Positions 9,371-18,985 of a DNA stretch of 64,000 nt are shown here, piece by piece. Below the pieces are notes generated by a model that was given only the letters and a program-made list of their open reading frames with translations, had not been told where the DNA came from and did not search any database. The stretch comes from Dicyema japonicum (taxonomy: Eukaryota; Dicyemida; Rhombozoa; Dicyemidae). Numbering within the stretch: position 1 is the first letter of the stretch; the number at the start of each line of letters is the position of its first letter. The translations under genes and the position numbers were made by a program. The stretch is from positions 217,990 to 281,989 of the forward strand of contig RDEW01000025.1 of the NCBI GenBank assembly GCA_011109175.1, given 5' to 3'.

Positions 9371-12286
9371 TCAACAACCTTCCTCGCCTGCCTGTTCGCC
9401 AGCCTCCTCAGGCAGGTTCGATTCTGGTTGCTGAAACAACTCCGAGAGCGCTTTGTCTAATTGAACCCTCTGCCCATATGGCATCTCAGGGCTCTGCCTC
9501 CTATACTCCAGTGTCAGGCTCTCTAGGGTCCGCTTTAACACAGTGGACTGTAGATAGGCCTGGAGCTTCCTATCTACCCCCAACTGCTTCAGATAACCCT
9601 TGTGGTACTTTGTTGCAATTCCTTCCCACGTCATTACTATAGGAATAACGAGGACCTTGCAACCAAGCATCTGCCCCATCTCGTTTGCAAGAAAGTCATA
9701 CTTCCTTTTTTTCTCCACCTCCACAGTCTGCAAACGGTCTTGAGACGTGATGCCAACCTCTATGATAAGGACTTGGCCAGACTCCTTATCGTGTACCACA
9801 ATGTCCGGTTTATTGTGCTTGACTAGCACCGAGGTACGGATAACACTGTCTACCTTAATTTGGACCCTGGTGTTCTCTACTACAGATTGCACCTTATGAG
9901 TCCGCAACTTTCTGGTGTGGCGAATACCATACTTATTGCATAGTAGAAGATGAAGACTCCTTACTACCTCGTTGTGCCTCCACACATAGTCGTGGCAGAG
10001 CATGGATCCACATCGAGTGGCTAAATGATCAACCGACATGCTCCTTGACTTACAGTGGGGACATGTATTTGTTGATCGACCCCAAAAAATATTGCGGTCT
10101 TGCATATACGTGTACAACGCCTCCGATCGAGGTGAGTTGTCACCGTATTTTAGCCATATTGTCGACGACTTAAGGTCGACATGTGGGTTGTCCAATGCTC
10201 TGAAGAGGACCTTATGAAGGCTTTTTAAGTTGATCTTTTCCATCAAATTATTATATTGTAATTCGATCAACGCCTTCACATTTACTAGCCCACCATCATC
10301 AACACCATACTTAGCAGACAAAAAAGGTCTGATAGTGCCTAGGTGGGTTGCCCGTGTTTTCTCGGTCGTTATTATGGCGTGCTTCCTAGCAGACACACTT
10401 GACCCAGCTATCAGGGTGTCGTGCATTCGCATTAGGATACGCTCACTTAGTTGGACTACTCCACACAGTCCACGGCCGAATTTATCACGGGGTAAATATA
10501 GTCTCTCCTTATTGGCTGCCAACACATGGACATGGTTCTCTCTGAGTACTCCACGGATCATAACATCCATCTCATCATACTCTTTGGGCTCAAACTCCAC
10601 AACACCTATGTAGTAGTTTAGCAGCGAGACAGCATACTCATTTAATGCTAGGAACAAATTCCTTGCATTTAGAGACGTCTTACACAATAACGCTGCTCTT
10701 TTACGGATGCCTTCAGTAATTTGTCGCTTTGTCTCAGGCATTATAAGGGACTTTGGAGATTCGGTAACACCCAGATACTTATATCCTTCGTGTTCCTCTA
10801 GGACTCTTACTAACTCGCTACATACTTGCGTGTTAGTCGCAGACTTTGAATAATTCAAATCTAGCCCTATACTCTCAAAGAATTCCCTGGCACAGACCCC
10901 CATGGAGTAGAGCTCCTCGGCTGTTCGAGCATACATCTTCAAGTCATCGATAAAAAGAAGGTGATTTGTACTGAAACAGACCCCTTCACAATGAACTGGT
11001 ATTTGCTCAAACCGGTCATTGAGGCGGCGACTCAATGGCTCCAAACAGAGAACAAAGAGTAGCGGAGACATGCTATCCCCCTGAAGGATCCCCCTCTTGA
11101 GTTTTACCTCGCCTATCCGGTGCCTATTATAGTTCAGATGAATACTCCACCTATTCATCACAGCCACTACAAAGCTGATGAACCACACAGGCATACACAG
11201 ACTGTGTAGGCACTCGACAAGGTAAGAATGATCAACTGAATCGTAAGCCTTCTTCACATCCACCCACATAGACAAAAGTGAGTTTCCGTGAGACACAGAA
11301 AGGCATTTGTTGATCAAAGCCTGCTCTTTTGCCCCCTGACAATTTCGCACAGTTCCCAACTGATTCTCGGAGAGAATCCCATTTGCGTCTACAAAGCTCC
11401 TGACCTCATTAGCCACCAATTTGGTCATCAGCTTATACAGGGTTGGCATGCAGGTTATCGGTCGATAATCTGCAGCAGACTGGGGGTTGTCCAGCTTTGG
11501 GATCAAATAAGTTGTCCCTGTGCATGCCCAATCAGGAATCGTTTCCGGGTTAGTGATGCTTTTCTGTAATACACGACACATAGACTCGTGTAATGAAGTG
11601 CATCTTTTGATAAAGAAATTATAAACTTTATCGACCCCGGTCGTCTTCCAATCAGGGAGATGTCTCACTACCGCCTCAAATTTCTTGCGAAAATCGAAAA
11701 TTCCGCAAGATTCCGCCAAGAAAGGAGCGGCGCTGTACGGGACATTCCACGCATTTCCTCTGCGTGGTTTAGCCTCCCACATACTACCCCATGTGGAAAG
11801 CATTTCCGCGTCCTGCTGGGAACATACACTATGGCCATTTTCGTGTAGGCGACGGTAAAACAATCTGCGATTAAACTCAAACAGATTATTTTCTCTCCTT
11901 CTCTTACACCGACTTTCATGTGTATAGAGTTTCCTCTTATACACCATTATTGCCCCCTCTAACTCCACCTTTGCCCTCCTCAACTCTTTGAGGTCCCATT
12001 TGGGAACACGGAGTTTACTAATTAGCCCCTTTACTATAGCCGGTGCTTTTCCTCTAACCCCTCTCGCCACACTACTTATGTGCCCCTCCAGTGCTTCCAG
12101 CTCAGTCTGTCTCCAAGCAATCTTGGCACAGATCTGCTCCCTCCATTTACTGGGTGGTCTGGGCTTGTCCGTCAATTCCTCATAGGTGATCTGTGCTGCA
12201 TACAGCACTAGGGAGATGTCACCCAATGACCCTACTGGCTTAGCCTCCACCGCATAAGCCACAGCCTTATTGATGCAGGTTAACAC
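9371..12286 (-). CDS. Non-LTR retrotransposon RT-endonuclease, R4/Dong/R2-like
   Basis: This intact 971-codon frame encodes a reverse transcriptase with a C-terminal restriction-like endonuclease. The RT core includes GILSENQLGTVRNCQGAKEQ (~303-322), the first catalytic Asp in WVDVKKAYDSVDHS (D343), GILQGDSMSPLLF (~399-411) and the active-site box FIDD (445-448). The last replaces the usual YADD; xxDD variants of this kind are known in the R4/Dong group. YKYLG lies at 502-506. A CCHC knuckle follows (C742-x2-C-x8-H-x4-C759), then the PD-(D/E)xK nuclease: KPD (826-828), IIEVG (E843) and KKRKY (859-863). Such elements usually insert at specific sites by target-primed reverse transcription. The frame starts at GTG/TTA near 12286 and overlaps an upstream frame, so the protein may be joined by a frameshift. 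No stops interrupt it, so insertion may be recent. Confidence 0.93.
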   Translation of the reverse strand: MLTCINKAVAYAVEAKPVGSLGDISLVLYAAQITYEELTDKPRPPSKWREQICAKIAWRQTELEALEGHISSVARGVRGKAPAIVKGLISKLRVPKWDLKELRRAKVELEGAIMVYKRKLYTHESRCKRRRENNLFEFNRRLFYRRLHENGHSVCSQQDAEMLSTWGSMWEAKPRRGNAWNVPYSAAPFLAESCGIFDFRKKFEAVVRHLPDWKTTGVDKVYNFFIKRCTSLHESMCRVLQKSITNPETIPDWACTGTTYLIPKLDNPQSAADYRPITCMPTLYKLMTKLVANEVRSFVDANGILSENQLGTVRNCQGAKEQALINKCLSVSHGNSLLSMWVDVKKAYDSVDHSYLVECLHSLCMPVWFISFVVAVMNRWSIHLNYNRHRIGEVKLKRGILQGDSMSPLLFVLCLEPLSRRLNDRFEQIPVHCEGVCFSTNHLLFIDDLKMYARTAEELYSMGVCAREFFESIGLDLNYSKSATNTQVCSELVRVLEEHEGYKYLGVTESPKSLIMPETKRQITEGIRKRAALLCKTSLNARNLFLALNEYAVSLLNYYIGVVEFEPKEYDEMDVMIRGVLRENHVHVLAANKERLYLPRDKFGRGLCGVVQLSERILMRMHDTLIAGSSVSARKHAIITTEKTRATHLGTIRPFLSAKYGVDDGGLVNVKALIELQYNNLMEKINLKSLHKVLFRALDNPHVDLKSSTIWLKYGDNSPRSEALYTYMQDRNIFWGRSTNTCPHCKSRSMSVDHLATRCGSMLCHDYVWRHNEVVRSLHLLLCNKYGIRHTRKLRTHKVQSVVENTRVQIKVDSVIRTSVLVKHNKPDIVVHDKESGQVLIIEVGITSQDRLQTVEVEKKRKYDFLANEMGQMLGCKVLVIPIVMTWEGIATKYHKGYLKQLGVDRKLQAYLQSTVLKRTLESLTLEYRRQSPEMPYGQRVQLDKALSELFQQPESNLPEEAGEQAGEEGC

Positions 12287-12776
12287 TCACCGTTAACCTT
12301 ACAATGAGGAATCTTGCGGGTAAATCTACGGTCCTCAAGTGGGACATCTGCCGCTGCAGCGAGATTCCGCGCAAAGACCTCATAAACATGCTTGAGCTGC
12401 AACGTATCACAGCTCTGGTGCTCGTGCTCTCTTTGACAGTTGTGGTCACCTGGTCCCGCCCCTTTAGACCAGTACCCTCTTTGCCTACAGCCATCTTCTT
12501 GAGTTCACTCACAGATATAGCAGTACTGAATCTGCCACTGCAGAGCTCCGCCAAGTATGGCCATCCATTCCAGGGCATTCGAGATAGCCTGCTACGTACC
12601 TGCAGGACTACCTGCCTCGCCCATTCTTTTGGGTCATCTGCCACAACGCTCTCGGATATGGCAAGAATTACATTCATACCATCAGGTAACGCAAGTGACC
12701 CTTCTCCTTTTTTCCTTTCAACATTTTTGCCAACTCGAGAGAGTTTTAACGCCACCGAATCGAACGCACGTTGCAT
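12267..12776 (-). CDS. 5' frame of the R4-like element (N-terminal region)
   Basis: A 169-codon minus-strand frame precedes the RT ORF and overlaps its first codons in another frame ('ggttaacggtgagtgttaac'). Its end reads SLRGISLQRQMSHLRT, weakly like the helix half of a C2H2 finger. R2/R4-type proteins often carry N-terminal zinc fingers and DNA-binding motifs. Whether it is a separate ORF, or joined to the RT ORF by a lost indel, is open. The overlapping plus-strand frames look like shadows. Confidence 0.5.
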   Translation of the reverse strand: MQRAFDSVALKLSRVGKNVERKKGEGSLALPDGMNVILAISESVVADDPKEWARQVVLQVRSRLSRMPWNGWPYLAELCSGRFSTAISVSELKKMAVGKEGTGLKGRDQVTTTVKESTSTRAVIRCSSSMFMRSLRGISLQRQMSHLRTVDLPARFLIVRLTVSVNLHQ

Positions 12777-14039
12777 GTTAATTTGTACATTTTTAAGATA
12801 AATTAAGAATTATTAAAACTGATCGTGGGAACTAGACGTATCTTAATTAGTTATCTTTTAATTTCTATCAGTATATCCCTGGTTATTACATAAAAAAGCT
12901 AAATTTGAGATCCATTCTTTCATGAATATTTGTAGAGGTGAAAACCCACACCAAAATATGCCAAATTTTAAAATACTCTAAAGCGAAGGCGTGTGAAATT
13001 TTCGTAAATGGAAAGTATATCGTACTAGCAGAGAATTTTGAAATTATTTTAGGCGCCAAATATGAAATGCAGTCAGATTTTTAATTATCAAAGGAAAAAT
13101 CCCAAAACCATGGTAACGCTAAAATAACTAATCACGTAAACAAGTGGTTGCAGTAATAGCTACGATCCCTGAATCTCTGGTGGATTTTTTTATGCACAAA
13201 ACTGTCTTCAAAGCCACGTTTAACTCCGTCTCATACGACTAACATGGTTAATGAAGTTTAGTATTATAAACGTTGAAGTCTCATACAATGTTGAAAGGAA
13301 CACGCGGAGAAAAGGGTGTCAAAGTGAATTTGTACAATCCCTTTGGATTACAAAAAATAGTTTGAAAAATATTGGACTTGCTTTTCGACGTCCTATTTTA
13401 AAATAGAAGAGCATTAACAAAAGTGACTGCCTTTCAGGGTGATGAACGAAGTTTTTGTTGTCTAAAATATTTTGGTTCTCTTTTTAAACCTTCCAACATA
13501 TACCCTGTATAAAGCCTTAATCTTTACTTCTAACCGTTAACCCTAAACTTTAACCTAATCCTAAACCTAGCCTTTTGTATAGAAAACCTTTTTATTTGTT
13601 AAATACAGGGGGTTAGTGTTATCACGCCGTTAGTATTATTCTAAGGAATAATTCATCACTTTTACTATGCATGGTACACATTGAAAGATCACTCTCTTAC
13701 CTCGTTACTGAATAGTAGATTTTTCTAAGTTTAGAGAATAGCTATCTCTACCAAAATGATTAAGATTATGATCAGCCTAAATTTACTTTTTTTGCAAACC
13801 TCGATGTACTTCAGTTTAGTCCAATTCATTTTCAAAAAAATGACAATTTCAGACATTGTTTGGTAATATGTCAATTTATTCTCAAAAAGAAATGCTTGCT
13901 AATTTTCTCATTCTATTTTTTTCATTGGAGTTAATGAATCAACCACTCATTATTGTCTGGATTACTTTCTCTATTTAGTTTCACAAGACGCATGTTTAAT
14001 TTTAATTTAAAAAAATTAAAAAAAAGGACAAAACATTAG
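12777..14039. other. AT-rich stretch, no firm gene
   Basis: Plus strand 12977-13093 has a short open frame (YSKAKACEIFVNGKYIVLAE) without recognised homology. The rest has many stops. It probably includes the 5' flank of the R4-like element and unannotated repeats. Confidence 0.3.
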
Positions 14040-14170
14040 TTAGCTGCTGCCCTCACTGCGTGGCTGTTCCCTCTTAGAATTGCGAGCGAAATTCGCTCAA
14101 ACAGCCAGCGTCGTTCGCGGAGATCTCCAGTGCATGAGGTGATCCGGTTTCCAAGACAGAGGGGTTATTA
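14040..14170 (-). mobile_element. Family W extreme C-terminal fragment
   Basis: The minus strand reads without a break: GNRITSCTGDLRERRWLF, then ERISLAILRGNSHAVRAAA. This is the terminal signature of family W (GD.RE..WLFERIS..I.RGN). No upstream parts of the element adjoin it. Confidence 0.8.
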
Positions 14171-14996
14171 TTCACGATAAAACTAACTGCCTGTGACATA
14201 ATATTTTTTAAATACAAAAAATGGTCTATTGATCCCCGTCTAACTGAGTAGCATCAATTATTCTATTAATATTATCCCTAACGAAATGGGAGATGGCACA
14301 AAAACGTTTAGAGTACGCATAAATCTCCTCAGCAGCTAATTTATGTTCCATGCGCTACAATAACATTACAATCAGACTAATCCACGTGTTAACATGGTGC
14401 ATCACAGTGCAATTATTCTCCATCATTTTACTCACCACAACAAAATATTTATGCAACAAACGTACGAATTGGAGGAAGTATTGTCAGTGCAATCTTTAAA
14501 CCGGAAGCATTCATAGCCAACAAACAGGTCTTAATGACACAACCACAGGAGGGTGTATAACATCCCGAATTCTACAAACTTCCCATAGATCAGTTCTATT
14601 GGGATGGGAGTGAGTGCCACACAGTTAATTGGATTTTTTGTGGGCATGGAGAGTGCCATCAATGAGGCTATCAGATCCTCAGTCTGGTTGCTGAGATTAC
14701 TGATATTCCTCTCACGTCAGAACCTGGAATATATAAAGGATTCTGCCTGTAGAAAGTATCCCCACATGAGAAGGGATCACAGAGGATGGCAAAACTTTTC
14801 CAGTAGTTTGACCACCTTTGAATTGTGGAATAAAAATTTACTAAACTGGGGGACATGACGTCTGTAGAATGTAGAACTCAAATATCATGAGTTATGGAGA
14901 ATGTTGGCCTCCATTTCCTCATGTATCAATTCCACTAATACAATTTGAATGGACCTCAATTTCCTCCCTCTGATCACCGCCATTCCGAGCCTGTCC
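14171..14996. other. Unresolved spacer between two family W fragments
   Basis: An 84-codon plus frame at 14604-14858 has no recognised domain. The spacer separates two pieces (14040-14170 and 14997-15300) that would be adjacent in an intact family W protein, so it may be an insertion. Confidence 0.3.
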
Positions 14997-15300
14997 TCAA
15001 CCTGAGTCATTCGCGGTGTTCTCGTCTCTTCGAACAAGCCTTCTTCCGATACTGGAAAGAAATGCGTCCGTGTTCACTCCCAGGACCCCAGAAGTCTGCA
15101 TCGCTTTAGAAGTGTAAAGGTAGTTATCGCTGAGCAATCCGTAGTTTCGGATTTTCCTTACCTCCGCCTCATTATTAAAGCAACATACGTAAACCATAAT
15201 AGTTATAGTTTCTCCCGATGCGGCGTTGAAAACTATCAAACTAACAGAGTGATTCCACCTTCCGCGGTCATACGTCACCTCTCCCAAGTTATCCAGATCT
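14997..15300 (-). mobile_element. Family W C-terminal fragment
   Basis: The minus frame contains EAEVRKIRNYGLLSDNYLY, then QTSGVLGVNTDAFLSSIGRRL. These are the K..KY..L and ETSG..G...FL..IGRRL segments of family W. The frame ends soon after RRL, where the RE..WLF part found at 14040-14170 would be expected. Confidence 0.75.
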
Positions 15301-16084
15301 CTCCGTATTTCATTTTCCTTTTGACATACTTGAGATTAGTTTCGGTTATCCCAGGCAGTGTGATTCGCGGCAGTCCACAGAAACGTGATCCAGTCTCAAC
15401 TCCTCCATCGCTATATTAGCTTGGGTATCCATTTCCAATATGTCCAAATAGCTCCCATCTCAAATCAGTGATCTCGAGACTCAAAAGACCAGTGATCAAA
15501 CATTACATATCCTTACCAATTCAAACCGAGAATTGTCCTCAGTTACCTTCAATGAAAGGATTCTATCCCATGTTTCTCAGCCTTGGACATCGCCCAAGTT
15601 GATGAATTATATAGTAAGACTGTTTTCACTAGGGTATTGTATATCCTTTTCCTGAATTATGTACTTGGTCGTTTTCCGTCAATCCAGTTCTTTTTAACTT
15701 TGTTCAGCGCAGCTGTAGGGAAGGTCTTTCTTTCAACGATGTTCTCACTGTCTCCAAGTAAGGACCAAGCTAATTGATCTTTTTCCATTTCATCCGACGT
15801 CCGCCTTATCTACATTTATTTAATTTATTAACCTCGGATACACCAAGAAAGAAGTAAAATGTAAACAACTAGTTAAGTGTATCCAGTTTCCACTTCTAAA
15901 AACACAGGATCCATACGGAATCAACATAAAAAAAGACGTTAATTACTTGCAGTTGTAGAGACCCCTCCAGTGATGTGGGGGAGAGCAAATAATCCTTTTT
16001 CGTTCTACCCTGGCACTGGCGCAATATAAAATTTAAATTTAATAAATGATTTTTTTGTAAAAAAAAGTTTATTTATTAAAATAA
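15301..16084. other. No firm gene
   Basis: A 64-codon plus frame near 15583 shows no domain. The remainder is broken. Confidence 0.3.
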
Positions 16085-16910
16085 AATCAGCGACATGAAC
16101 TTTGGCGACATGTTAATAAGCTTGGATCCCTACTGGGAGACACAGAAGACATCATCAAAAGGAAAACAATTGCAGGAGTAGCAATGTAAAAATTCAGAAA
16201 GGTGGTTGAAGAGACTTGATGTCTAATGCATTTGGTGAAACTAACCTTTAGCCTCTTTTTTGGTTGAGGTGGTGACGACATCTTTATTGCACTATGTCTT
16301 ATTCGTATTCTTTATCGACTTCTCCGTTCACTCTGGGAACTTTCAATTGCAGAGACATAAACAACCTCACAAGAAACACCAACTGGTATGCGACCTAGCC
16401 ACAAGAAGAGGATAGGACTAAACACCAGGTTTAGAATACAAAGCTTTTGTCATCCGCGCTAACCTACAACTCTGGCATTTGGGAATCTCTAAACGGGAAA
16501 TGGACCGTCTTGACTATTTCCACAGAGCTCAGCTCAAATCGTTAATCAAGACTAACTGGCTATGAAGATCTCTGATGCAAACCTTTATAATAAATGCAAA
16601 TACGGCGTGCCGTCAGATGATGTTTTCAATCAAGACGTCTAAATGACCAAGTCCCTGCAAATTTCGCAACGGTAACTACTTCACAGACACAGGTGCCGGA
16701 TTTCGCGGAAGACCAAGAACGACACTTCCGACTATCTTGAACGAAAACCTATCGGCGGTTGGTATGAGACGATCTGGACTACTTAAGAGAACTAGCGCGC
16801 AACAAAATCATGGTCGAGGTTGACGGAGATTATGATTAGGAATACGGCACAAGGGAAACTTAACTAACTTATGTTTTCTCGGGAGTGCTTTTAATAATAA
16901 TAACCTTTAG
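16085..16910 (+). mobile_element. Mosaic APE-type LINE remnant
   Basis: Three LINE pieces lie in line on the plus strand. 16090-16230 resembles a post-RT segment (GDTEDIIKRKTIAGVAM), shared with 30090-30210. 16320-16490 resembles the start of an APE endonuclease (LGTFNCRDINNLTRNTNWYA). 16500-16905 is the C-terminal tail (DRLDYFHRAQLKSL, then TGAGFRGRPRTTLPTILNE), shared with 43195-43450. N-terminal endonuclease sequence between C-terminal pieces implies nesting or a large internal deletion. Confidence 0.65.
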
Positions 16911-17446
16911 CCTATTACACATTTATGGGTTCCCAATTGATTGTCACTGATGCAATGGTATGCCACAATATATTCTTAAAATTTTATGTTCACACACTTT
17001 GTGGACGTGCATGTATTTTCTAAAGTCCTTCTAGATATAGCACACGTCTTTCTTGGGATAGGCAATTCCAGTCTATAACCACTCATCTTGAGTATACTTT
17101 CCTGTATTATACTGACAACTTCTTCAAAGAGATGATCATGAATTGATGTCGATTTTCACCGAAGACGGGTGGATCACTTGACGCCACTCTTGTAGGACAA
17201 AAGAAGGAACAGAGGAAAGATAGAGTGATTCACTGTCAAGCAAATAAAGCTATTAAATCAAATAAGAAATATTACAAATAACAAAAATTTATTTTAAATG
17301 TCACAATTATCAACAAACTCACTGTCAACTTCTTCCTGAGTCTAGTAAATAATAACCAAAATAAACAACCTCCAAACTGTCGGAAAAAGGACTTAAATTT
17401 CTCTACTAAATTAAAACAACATTATACGGTTCTTCTCACTGCTAAA
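16911..17446. other. Spacer 3' of the PWWP gene
   Basis: AT-rich with no sustained frame. It would contain the PWWP gene's 3' end. Confidence 0.3.
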
Positions 17447-17890
17447 TCACTGAACACTTCCTATATGAATAATATGCTGCAGTACTTTGATTTGTTCGGA
17501 GGAATAATTCGAATCCATCATTGCCATAAAGAAGTCTTCATCGTTGTTTAACTCTAATGAATCAATCAACGAAATTTCAATTTCAAACAAAGCTTTTTGA
17601 AAGGTTTTATGTTTCTCATCAAAATAATCGGCAGGATTGTAAGAAAATTTGTCATAATCAAACAATTGGAAGGGGTACACCCACTCACTAAAATAAATAA
17701 TACTCATTACTAAATTCCAATTGCAAAATAACGAACAAGGAGCTTGTCTTTTACAATTTTTGCTCCTTTACATGGATCGATAATCTAAATTTTGAATATA
17801 AATACACCTTAACTGGCCAATACTCATAGACTGTAGAATAAGGAATCCTAAAGAAAATTATAATTAATACCACTTAACTCTGTCAACCAT
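17447..17890 (-). CDS. Small PWWP-domain protein, four exons with three 23-bp introns
   Basis: ATG at 17890 opens MVDRVKW. Exons are 17871-17890, 17808-17847, 17711-17784 and 17447-17687; each of the three introns is 23 bp with GT..AG ends. The joined frame is 375 nt, 124 residues. The first ~60 residues fit a PWWP domain: YEYWPVKIIDP (the WP core), KDKLLVRYFAIGIYEWV (the barrel strand with aromatic cage residues), then PFQLFDYDKF. An acidic helical tail follows (KTFQKALFEIEISLIDSLEL). PWWP domains bind methylated histone tails and DNA in chromatin. The protein is a single small domain, unlike most family members. Family recognition is from motif pattern, not a search; the splice joins are supported because each restores the domain. 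Confidence 0.72.
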
Positions 17891-18985
17891 TTTATTAACT
17901 AAAAACTGTAATTTAAAAATAAAATTAATTATTCATAAAAATTTATTTTAGTTTTTTTTTCTTTCACTTTAATTACCCTCTCAATACTTAAAAACTTGGG
18001 TACCTTTGTTTTCATGGGTTTAACACAGATATATAACGAGTCCATCAGTCGGAAGTTAACCGAGATACGGCCGGTCCTGAAGCCTGTGAGACCAAAGGAT
18101 TTTCACTTCTCTTACAAGCATATATCCCCTGCGAAAATGTTAAGAAACTAATTCTCAACATGATTCGCTTTCTCTCAACACAAATTCATGAAAAATCTCT
18201 CAACGGCAACCCACCTCACTGCAGAATATCTCTCTCTTGAGGTAAGGTTTTTTATTTACGCAGTACATTGAGTCAACCGTCAGCTATGGTAGCCCCGTCA
18301 GATGTACGAACCGCACAAAAACGCATTTAAAGAAAATCGAAGCCTTCCAATACTTAGGATTGGAGTTCATAAAAAGTTTGCGTCTTCTTACGTAGAGCCT
18401 ACTAATTTCAAGGCCCTAGAGAGGAGAACTGATACTAAGTTCATTTCACGTGAACGTTTGCTATTGGCACAAGTCTACTTACTTGGATCCGTTACAAACA
18501 GAGTGGAAATGGGTGGTTGTTGAGGGTAGTTATGATCACTTAATACCAACATATTCCATGTCTTTTAGAACGTGTCCTAAATAATCCAGTTTTCACATTG
18601 GAACAAAAAAACGATTAATGAGTAAGATACTTTAAGAGGGATTTATCCAATGAGACTAAGAGTAATAAAAGATTAGTACACAAACTCGTTGCTCTAGTGG
18701 CCCGCTTGAAACTTGATTGAAATGGTAAACCTCACTACCAGAACAAACGACAATGAACTGAAAGTGGTCGTAATTAACCGTGTTTCCCGCGCGTCTCTTC
18801 CTTGTCTAATCTGTGTCAAAGCATAGAAGAGTAAATTCGGTATCCAATGTTCCTGTTGCCACAATTTTGGACACCTTGGGTGCTATAAGCACAATCTCTG
18901 GCAAATTGGTCATCTTCCTCATGCCTTGGGAATAACGGCAGAAGGAGAGAGCCCTCCCTGGACTTTTCCTGGACCTATCTAACAC
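17891..18985. other. Intergenic, no firm gene
   Basis: AT-rich upstream of the PWWP gene, which would hold its promoter. An open 73-codon plus frame at 18302 has no recognised domain. Confidence 0.3.

Noticed and set aside
12304-12801. Open plus-strand frame of 165 codons
   Set aside because: Antisense to the 5' frame of the R4-like element; composition is that of a shadow frame.
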